Assembly: GCF_003264365.1 (NCBI RefSeq)
Contig: NZ_PYAK01000018.1
Coordinates: 45,740-109,739, forward strand
Source of the DNA: Micromonospora noduli
GTDB taxonomy: Bacteria > Actinomycetota > Actinomycetes > Mycobacteriales > Micromonosporaceae
Direction of reading: 5' to 3'
DNA: 64,000 nt
The notes beneath the pieces are model-generated. The model made no database searches. It was not told the origin of the DNA and saw nothing but the letters and a program-made list of their open reading frames with translations. Positions 57,252 to 64,000 of this stretch are shown piece by piece. How positions within the stretch are numbered: position 1 is the stretch's first letter; each line of letters starts with the position of its first letter. The position numbers and the translations under genes were made by a program.

Positions 57252-60200
57252 GTGACGACCAGCTACCCGGTCGGCGGCGGATCGTGGGGGCCGGGGCCCG
57301 GCTCCCGGTGGCGCGGCTCCGCCGACCCGACCGGCGCCGGCGCTCCCGGCGGAGCGGGTGGGGCATTCGGACCGGGCGGGCCGCCGACCGACGCATCCGG
57401 GGCCGGGACGCCGCCGGCCGGTCGGGCCGCGACCGGGCCGGGACTCGGCGGACCGGCGATCAGCCTGCCCACCGGCGGCGGCGCGATCCGGGCCATCGGC
57501 GAGACGTTCGCCGCCCACCCGGTCACCGGGACCGGCGGCATGTCCGTTCCCGTCCCGGTCAGCGGCGGCCGGTCCGGGTTCCAACCCGACCTGACGCTCA
57601 GCTACGACTCAGGCGCTGGGAACGGCCCGTTCGGCCTCGGCTGGCAGCTGCCCGTACCGGCCATCAGCCGGCGCACCGACCGTGGCCTGCCCCGCTACGA
57701 CGACACCGACACCTTCCTGCTGTCCGGGGAGGACGACCTGATCCCGGTGCCCGGCGGCACTCCGGTCGCCGGGCACACGGTGCAGCGGTTCCGGCCACGG
57801 ACGGAGGGGGCGTTCGCCCGCATCGAGCGGTGGACCCGGGACTCCGACGGTGACGTGCACTGGCGCACCCTGTCCGGGTCGAACCTGCTGGCCGTGTACG
57901 GCCGCGACGGCAGCTCCCGCATCGGCCTGGGCGGACGGGTGCACACCTGGCTGCTCTGCGAGACCCGCGACGATCGGGGCAACGCGGTCACCTACACCTA
58001 CAAGGCCGAGGACGCCGCCGGCCTGGACCTGGACCGGCCGCACGAACGGCACCGCACCGACCGGAACGTCAACCGCTACCTCAAGTCGGTGCGTTACGGC
58101 AACACGGTGCCGCTGCTCGACCCCGACGGCCGACGCCCGGTGGACCTGACACCGGCCCAGATCGCCGACGCCGGCTGGCTGTTCGAGGTGGTCCTCGACT
58201 ACGGCGAGCACCACCCGGACACCCCGCTACCCGCTGACACCGGGGACTGGACCTGCCGGCCGGACCCGTTCTCCACCTACCGCGCGGGATTCGAGGTCCG
58301 CACCTACCGGCTGTGCCGCCGGATCCTGATGTTCCACCACTTCCCGGACGAGCCGGAGGTGGGCGCGGACTGCCTGGTCCGCGCGGTGGAGCTGGGATAC
58401 GCCGCCGGGCCGGTGCTGTCCACCCTGGTCGAGGTGACCCAGCGCGGCTACGCCCCGGCCGCCGGTGGCGGGCACACCAGCGCCGCACTGCCCCCGGTGA
58501 CCTTCGAATACACACCGGCCACCATCGCGGCGACCACCCGGGAACTGGAGCGGGGCAGCCTGGAGAACCTGCCGGCCGGCGTGGACGGGCGGACCGAGCT
58601 GTGGGTGGACCTGGACGGGGAAGGGCTCGCCGGGGTGCTGACCGGGCACGAGGGTGCCCTCTACTACCGGCCGAACCTCGGCGCCGGCCGGATCGGCCCG
58701 GTCGCCGCGCTGCCCACAGTGCCGTCGCTGACCGACCTGGCCGGCGGACGCCAGCAACTGGTCGACGTGAACGGTGACGGGCGGATCGAGCTGGTCCAGC
58801 TCGGCACCATACCGGCGGGTTTCGTCCGCCGCACCGACGACGCCGGCTGGTCCGGCTTCCAACCGTTTCGCGAGCTGCCCGCCGTCGACTGGACCAGCCC
58901 CGACCTGCTGCTGCTGGACCTCACCGGAGACGGCCGGGCCGACCTGCTGATCGCCGGTGACACAGTGCTGGCCTGGCACGAGTCGTTGGCCGAGGCGGGG
59001 TACGGCCCGGCGCGACCCGCACTCTGGCCCGCCGACGAGGACCGTGGGCCGCGGCTGCTGCGCTCGGATGACCGGCAGAGCATCTTCCTCGCCGACATGT
59101 CCGGCGACGGGCTCACCGACCTGGTCCGGGTCCGCGACGGATCCGTCTGCTACTGGCCCAACGTCGGCTACGGACGATTCGGCGCGAAGGTCGAGATGGA
59201 CGACGCGCCGTGGTTCGCCGGGTTGGACGAGTTCGACCCGGCCCGGGTGCTCCTCACCGACGTGGACGGCACCGGCGCGATGGACCTGTGCTACCTGGGC
59301 CGACGCGAGATCCGGCTCTGGTACAACCAGTCCGGCAACGGCTGGTCGGCCCCCGCCGAGCTGCCCGACCTGCCGCATGTCACCCCCGACTCGACGGTGA
59401 CGGTGACCGACCTGCTGGGTGCCGGCACCGGTTGCCTGGTGTGGTCGTCGCCGTTGCCCGGCGACGCCGCCGGTCCGGTGCGCTACCTGGACCTGGCCGC
59501 CGACGGCAAGCCGCACCTGCTCACCCGGGTGGTGAACAACCTGGGCGGCGAGACCACCATCCGGTACGCCGCCTCCACCGCCTTCCAGCTGGCCGACCGG
59601 CGAGCCGGCCAGCCGTGGGTGACCAGGCTGCCGTTCCCGGTGCAGGTCGTCGAGCGGGTGGAACAGGTGGACCGGATCGCCGGGACCCGGCTGGTCACCG
59701 GCTACCGCTACCACCACGGGCACTACGACGGAGTCGAGCGGGAGTTCGCCGGCTTCGGCATGGTCGAGCAGATCGACGGCGAGTCGTTCGTGGACCACGT
59801 GTTGGGCGTCGAGGCGGTCGACGGGAACCAGGACACCTCGCCCGAGCTGTACCAGCCACCGGTCACCACGAAGACCTGGTACCACACCGGTGCCCCGGTC
59901 GACCTTTCCGCCGAGTGGTACGCCGGTCGGCACCTGCCCACCGCGGAGCTGCCGGCCGGAGTCTCCGCCGCGGAGCTGCGGGAGAGCCGGCGAGCGTTGC
60001 GTGGCCTGCCGCTGCGGCAGGAGGTGTACTCGTACGACGGGAGTGCCGCGCAGGAGCACCCGTACGGGGTGGTCGAGCAGACGTACCAGGTGCAGCGGCT
60101 GGACGCGCACGTGTTCGTCGCTGTCGAGCGGGAGGCGGTCAGCCTCTCCTACGACCGGGAGCCGGACGAGCCCCGGATCAGCCACCGGCTCAACCTGGTC

Positions 60201-63200
60201 CTCGGCCCGTACGGCACCGTGGTCGAGGCCGCCGCAGTGGTCTACGGCCGCACCACGCCCGACCCGGAGCTGCCCGTCGAGGTGACCGCCGAACAGCGGC
60301 GCCGTCACGTCACGTACGGCGAGCAGCGGTACACCCCGGACATCGACGAGACGCTGCCGGTGCCGGCGTACCGGATCCGCGCCGCGTACGAGGCCCTCGG
60401 GTACGAACTGACCGGGCTGGCCCCGGCCGGCCCACTGTTCACCCGCGCCGAACTGCTCGCCGGGTTCGCCGCGGCCACCCCGATCGGGTACGAAGTGGTG
60501 GCCGACGAGGTCAGCGCGCAGCGGCGGTTGCTGTCCCGGTCACAGGTACGGTTCCGGGACAACGCGCTGACGCCGCTGCCGGCCGGGCAGTGGGACAGCC
60601 TGGGGCTGGGGCACCAGACGTACCAGCTCGCGTTCACCCCGGCCGCGCTGGCCGCCGGCTACGGCACGGCGGTGACCGACGCGGACCTGGCCGCCGCCGG
60701 CTACGTGCACCTCGACGGCGGCCCGGACTGGTGGATCCCCTCCGGCGAGATGCGCTATCCCGCCGATCCGGCCGCGCACTTCTACCTGTCCGACGGGGCC
60801 CGGGACGCGCTGGGCATGGCGACGGCGGTCACCTTCGACGCCTACCACCTGCTCACCGAGCGGGTGACCATCGACCAGGCGACCTGGTCGGTCACCACCG
60901 CTGTCAACGACTACCTGGTGCTCGGCCCGAGCCTCGTCACCGACCCGAACGGGCAGCGCCGCGCGGTGCGCTACGACGAGTTGGGCAGGGTGGTGGCCTC
61001 GGCGCTGCTCGGCCGGCCCGGCGCCGGGGACGGCGACACGCTCGACGATCCGACGTTGACGTTCACCTACGACCCGTTCAACTGGCTGGTCAACGGTCAG
61101 CCCGCGTACAGCCGGGGCCGGCACCGGGAACGGCACGGCCCGACCAACTCGCGCTGGCTGGAGAGCTACGAGTACAGCACCGGCACCGGTGGGGTGGCGA
61201 TCACCAAGTCGCGGGTGCATCCGGGCAGGGCCCTGGAGGTGGGTGAGGACGGGCTGGCCGTCGAGGTGGACGCCGACCCGCGCTGGGTCGGCACCGGCCG
61301 CACGGTGGTCAACAACAAGGGCAACCCGGTGAAGCGGTACCAGCCCTACTTCAGCACCACCCACGAGTACGAGGACGCGGCGGCGCTGCGCGAGATCGGT
61401 GCCACAGCGATCCGCTACTACGACCCGCTGGGCCGGGCCGTCCTGACCCGCTATCCGGACGGCACCCTCAGCCGGGTCGAGTCCACTGCCTGGTCGCACC
61501 GGTTGTTCGACGCCAACGACACGGTGCTCGACAGCCAGTGGTACGCCGAACGGGGCAGCCCAGCCGTGTCCGACCCGGAACCGGCCGACCCGGCCACCCG
61601 CGCCGCGTGGCTCGCCGCCGGACACGCCGACACGCCCTCCGTGATCCACTTCGACAGCCTCGGCCGGGCCGTCTACACGGAGGCCGACCGGGGCGCCGGC
61701 CAGCGGTTCGGCGTACGCACCAGGGGAGACCTGACCGGCCGGTCCTCGGACGGGTACGACGCGCTGGGCCGGCACATCGCCAACGCGGCCACCGCCATGC
61801 ACGGCGCGGGAGTGCGGTCGTGGAGCGCCGAGAAGGGCGAGCGGTGGGTGTTCCAGGACGTGCTCGGCGGGGTGCGCCGGATCTGGGACGAACACGGTCG
61901 GACCTTCCGCACCACGTACGACGCCCTGCACCGGCCCGTCGGCGTGTACGTCAGCGAGTCCGCCGGCGCGGAGCGCTGCGTGCAGTACGTGGTCTTCGGC
62001 GACCGCCATCCGGACGCGGCGACGCTGGGCCTGCACGGCGTGCCGTACCTGGTGTTCGACCCGGCGGGCCAGGTGCGGGTGCCCGAGGTGGACTTCAAGG
62101 GCAACCCGCGCCGCGCCGAACGGAGACTCGCCACCGACCACGTCGACGGCCCGGACTGGTCGCCGGTGGCCGCCGCACCCGACCACGCCGCGCTGCTGGC
62201 CGCCGCGGCGCCACTGCTGGAGAGCGAGGTCTTCGGCACCGCCGCCGAGTACGACGCGGTGAACCGCCCGACAGTGGTCACCCTGCCCGACGCCACCGAG
62301 CTACGACCGACCTACCTCGAGGGCGGCATGCTGGGCCGGCTCACCGCGCGGCTGCGCGGCCAGGGCGCGGAGGTGGAGTTCCTGTCCGAGCAGGACTACG
62401 ACGCGCTGGGTCGGCGGCGGTTCGCCCGGCACGGCAACGGGCTGGTCACCGAGTACTTCTACGACCCGACGACGTTCCGGTTGGAACGTCTGCTCACCGC
62501 CGGGGTGCGCGACCTGCGCTACACGTACGACCCGGTGGGCAACCTCACCCGGGTGGCCGAGCCGGGCGCGCCCACCTTCTTCGGCAACGCGGCGGTGCCG
62601 GCCGCCAGCGACTACGCGTACGACCCGCTCTACCAGTTGGTCCGGGCGAGCGGGCGGGAGTTGGCCGGGGCGCCCAACGACGCGATCCGTGACCAGACCG
62701 ACGTGCCGCCGGCCGGGAGCCTCACCGATCCCGGCGCGGTACGTGCCTACACCGAGGAGTACGAGTACGACCCGCTGGGCAACCTCACAGTGCTCCGGCA
62801 CCGGTTCCGGACGCAGGCCGGCGTAGGTGCCGGCTGGACCCGGCACCACCGGTACGCGTACCAGGACGACCCGGCCGACGCCACGAACCGGCTGGCCGCC
62901 ACGAGCGTCCCCGGCGACGCCGACGCCGGCCCCTACTCGGCCCTGTACGCGCACGACGCCGTCGGCAACCTGACCGTCATGCCGCACCTGCCGGCCCTGG
63001 AGTGGAACGTCCACGACCAGCTCCGCCGGGTCGACCTCGGCGGCGGTGGCGAAGCCCGGTTCGTCTACGCCGCGAGCGGTCAGCGGCTGCGCAAAATCGT
63101 GGACCGGCCGGGCAGCGTCCAACTTGAATGGATCTTCCTGGGCGCGGTCACCGTGTTCCGGCGGCGCAACCGGGTCACCGGCACCCTCCAGCACGAACGG

Positions 63201-64000
63201 TGGACCACCACGATCGCCGACGACACCGGCCCGGTCGCCCAGGTGGACGTCAAGACCGTCGACGTCGGCGGCTTCGATCCGGCCAACCCGCTCGGCGTTC
63301 CGCTGATCCGTTACCAGCTCACCAACCACCTCGGCTCGGCCACGCTGGAGACCGACGCGGCCGGGGTGCTCATCTCCTACGAGGAGTACCACCCGTACGG
63401 CACTACCGCGTACCGGTACGGCCGGCCGGGCGCCGACCTCAGCCTGAAGCGGTACCGCTTCGGCGGGCACGAGGTGGACGACGAGACCGGCTTCTGCTAC
63501 GCCGGGGCCCGGTACTACGTGCCGTGGCTGGGCAGGTGGGCGAGCAGCGACCCGGGCGGCTTCGCCGACGGGGGCAACCTGTTCCGGTACTGCCGCAACA
63601 ATCCGGTGGGAATGGTCGACCCGTCCGGGTTCAAGCCCACCACTGTCAAGGGGCCGGAAACCCACGACATCTCCATCACGGAGTCCCACTTCACCGGGTC
63701 CGAGAACCCCACGGTGGAGGACTTCCGCCGCTATCTCAGCAGCCACGGCGCGACCCTCGATCCACGGATCAACAACAAGAACTCGGTCATCTACTACCAG
63801 GCCAACGTCACCCTCAACCTGGAGGGAGGCAACTGGTCCGAGCATCCGGGCGGCACCTGGGTGCTGCACGCCGTACTGCCGCCTCCGGCACCGCCGAAGC
63901 CGAAACCGGCCCCGCCTCCGCCGCCACCGGAGCCGCCACCGGCCGAGCCGCCGCCACCCGCCCCGGCCCCGCCACCCGAACCGCCGCCGGCCGCGCCGCC
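57252..64000 (+). CDS. TcB-TcC fusion toxin (SpvB/Rhs), 3' end cut by the window
   Basis: At least 2249 residues in one frame from GTG 57252 (GGGGGAG just upstream). After a Gly/Pro/Ala-rich lead, an SpvB domain runs from about residue 77 (GGMSVPVPVSGGRSGFQPDL). FG-GAP-like DxNGDG/DLTGDG/DMSGDG repeats lie near 500-680. Rhs/YD repeats (YDELGRV, YDPLGRA, YDPVGNLT) run to the core end, RYYVPWLGRWASSDPGGFAD (2096 is the Trp of WASSDP) and NPVGMVDPSG, the autocleavage site that releases the TcC toxin. The residues after the core are unique and then Pro-rich (PPPAPPKPKPAPPPPP), still in frame at base 64000. TcB and TcC are joined, as in other fused Tc loci. Confidence 0.88.
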   Translation, partial: MTTSYPVGGGSWGPGPGSRWRGSADPTGAGAPGGAGGAFGPGGPPTDASGAGTPPAGRAATGPGLGGPAISLPTGGGAIRAIGETFAAHPVTGTGGMSVPVPVSGGRSGFQPDLTLSYDSGAGNGPFGLGWQLPVPAISRRTDRGLPRYDDTDTFLLSGEDDLIPVPGGTPVAGHTVQRFRPRTEGAFARIERWTRDSDGDVHWRTLSGSNLLAVYGRDGSSRIGLGGRVHTWLLCETRDDRGNAVTYTYKAEDAAGLDLDRPHERHRTDRNVNRYLKSVRYGNTVPLLDPDGRRPVDLTPAQIADAGWLFEVVLDYGEHHPDTPLPADTGDWTCRPDPFSTYRAGFEVRTYRLCRRILMFHHFPDEPEVGADCLVRAVELGYAAGPVLSTLVEVTQRGYAPAAGGGHTSAALPPVTFEYTPATIAATTRELERGSLENLPAGVDGRTELWVDLDGEGLAGVLTGHEGALYYRPNLGAGRIGPVAALPTVPSLTDLAGGRQQLVDVNGDGRIELVQLGTIPAGFVRRTDDAGWSGFQPFRELPAVDWTSPDLLLLDLTGDGRADLLIAGDTVLAWHESLAEAGYGPARPALWPADEDRGPRLLRSDDRQSIFLADMSGDGLTDLVRVRDGSVCYWPNVGYGRFGAKVEMDDAPWFAGLDEFDPARVLLTDVDGTGAMDLCYLGRREIRLWYNQSGNGWSAPAELPDLPHVTPDSTVTVTDLLGAGTGCLVWSSPLPGDAAGPVRYLDLAADGKPHLLTRVVNNLGGETTIRYAASTAFQLADRRAGQPWVTRLPFPVQVVERVEQVDRIAGTRLVTGYRYHHGHYDGVEREFAGFGMVEQIDGESFVDHVLGVEAVDGNQDTSPELYQPPVTTKTWYHTGAPVDLSAEWYAGRHLPTAELPAGVSAAELRESRRALRGLPLRQEVYSYDGSAAQEHPYGVVEQTYQVQRLDAHVFVAVEREAVSLSYDREPDEPRISHRLNLVLGPYGTVVEAAAVVYGRTTPDPELPVEVTAEQRRRHVTYGEQRYTPDIDETLPVPAYRIRAAYEALGYELTGLAPAGPLFTRAELLAGFAAATPIGYEVVADEVSAQRRLLSRSQVRFRDNALTPLPAGQWDSLGLGHQTYQLAFTPAALAAGYGTAVTDADLAAAGYVHLDGGPDWWIPSGEMRYPADPAAHFYLSDGARDALGMATAVTFDAYHLLTERVTIDQATWSVTTAVNDYLVLGPSLVTDPNGQRRAVRYDELGRVVASALLGRPGAGDGDTLDDPTLTFTYDPFNWLVNGQPAYSRGRHRERHGPTNSRWLESYEYSTGTGGVAITKSRVHPGRALEVGEDGLAVEVDADPRWVGTGRTVVNNKGNPVKRYQPYFSTTHEYEDAAALREIGATAIRYYDPLGRAVLTRYPDGTLSRVESTAWSHRLFDANDTVLDSQWYAERGSPAVSDPEPADPATRAAWLAAGHADTPSVIHFDSLGRAVYTEADRGAGQRFGVRTRGDLTGRSSDGYDALGRHIANAATAMHGAGVRSWSAEKGERWVFQDVLGGVRRIWDEHGRTFRTTYDALHRPVGVYVSESAGAERCVQYVVFGDRHPDAATLGLHGVPYLVFDPAGQVRVPEVDFKGNPRRAERRLATDHVDGPDWSPVAAAPDHAALLAAAAPLLESEVFGTAAEYDAVNRPTVVTLPDATELRPTYLEGGMLGRLTARLRGQGAEVEFLSEQDYDALGRRRFARHGNGLVTEYFYDPTTFRLERLLTAGVRDLRYTYDPVGNLTRVAEPGAPTFFGNAAVPAASDYAYDPLYQLVRASGRELAGAPNDAIRDQTDVPPAGSLTDPGAVRAYTEEYEYDPLGNLTVLRHRFRTQAGVGAGWTRHHRYAYQDDPADATNRLAATSVPGDADAGPYSALYAHDAVGNLTVMPHLPALEWNVHDQLRRVDLGGGGEARFVYAASGQRLRKIVDRPGSVQLEWIFLGAVTVFRRRNRVTGTLQHERWTTTIADDTGPVAQVDVKTVDVGGFDPANPLGVPLIRYQLTNHLGSATLETDAAGVLISYEEYHPYGTTAYRYGRPGADLSLKRYRFGGHEVDDETGFCYAGARYYVPWLGRWASSDPGGFADGGNLFRYCRNNPVGMVDPSGFKPTTVKGPETHDISITESHFTGSENPTVEDFRRYLSSHGATLDPRINNKNSVIYYQANVTLNLEGGNWSEHPGGTWVLHAVLPPPAPPKPKPAPPPPPPEPPPAEPPPPAPAPPPEPPPAAP

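Noticed and set aside
1..64000. CRISPR arrays, insertion sequences, integrases or transposases
   Set aside because: No spacer-repeat pattern, DDE or tyrosine-recombinase motif, or terminal inverted repeats flanking a gene were seen, so mobility of the tRNA/toxin region rests only on indirect signs.

Overview
The window is GC-rich DNA with strong third-position G/C bias, frequent GTG starts and GTGA/ATGA stop-start overlaps. It encodes actinobacterial hallmarks: the SCO2521-SCO2524 gene set, many secreted carbohydrate-active enzymes, a CmtR-type metal sensor, MocR and RpiR regulators and a P450-ferredoxin pair. A filamentous actinomycete, probably a Micromonosporaceae member such as Micromonospora, is the best guess. 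The genus is inference; no rRNA or core phylogenetic marker is present.

Bases 1-4079 hold the conserved SCO2524/2523/2522/2521-like cluster: three overlapping + strand genes, the second a P-loop protein with Arg replacing the Walker A Lys, and one convergent - strand gene. Bases 4375-10964 carry the most striking block. It has a DUF4062-NACHT-HEAT STAND NTPase, a two-transmembrane protein with an RCK/TrkA-N nucleotide-binding domain and a C-terminal RyR domain, and a small SLOG-like (Rossmann-type) protein that overlaps it by 11 bases. This looks like a sensor, ligand and membrane-effector conflict or immunity cassette. Then come a CopB-type copper ATPase behind a CsoR-like palindrome, a secreted serine protease, a CPBP protease/histidine kinase/response regulator operon, a cold-shock gene with a terminator-like leader, a GH15 enzyme, several hypothetical genes with decayed fragments between them, and a CDF transporter with a CmtR-like repressor.

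Bases 24459-32924 hold a Ser/Thr kinase, a LURP-one-like protein, a divergent FAD oxidoreductase/MocR pair, an LtrA-like membrane protein, an AhpD-like protein and a ferritin-like protein. Bases 33070-40242 form a chitin/N-acetylglucosamine block: GH16 enzyme with a chitin-binding-like tail, an NgcEFG-type ABC importer, a SIS-domain protein and an RpiR regulator on the - strand, with a divergent GlcNAc-kinase-like gene and a palindrome between the two promoters. A cellulose block follows at 41603-44950: a GH44 enzyme with Fn3 and CBM2 domains behind a CebR-like box, and a Cip1-like secreted protein.

After a P450-ferredoxin pair (45180-46633) lies a 43-residue ORF with its own promoter, Shine-Dalgarno and terminator. 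It is followed by an odd tRNA array (Trp-like, Pro, Asp, Ser, Ile, Arg, then a fragment) in which encoded CCA ends are separated from the next tRNA by one T. The last 16 kb is a two-gene ABC/Tc toxin locus: a 3134-residue TcA with an N-terminal peptidoglycan-binding-like domain, and a TcB-TcC fusion whose variable toxin end runs off the window.
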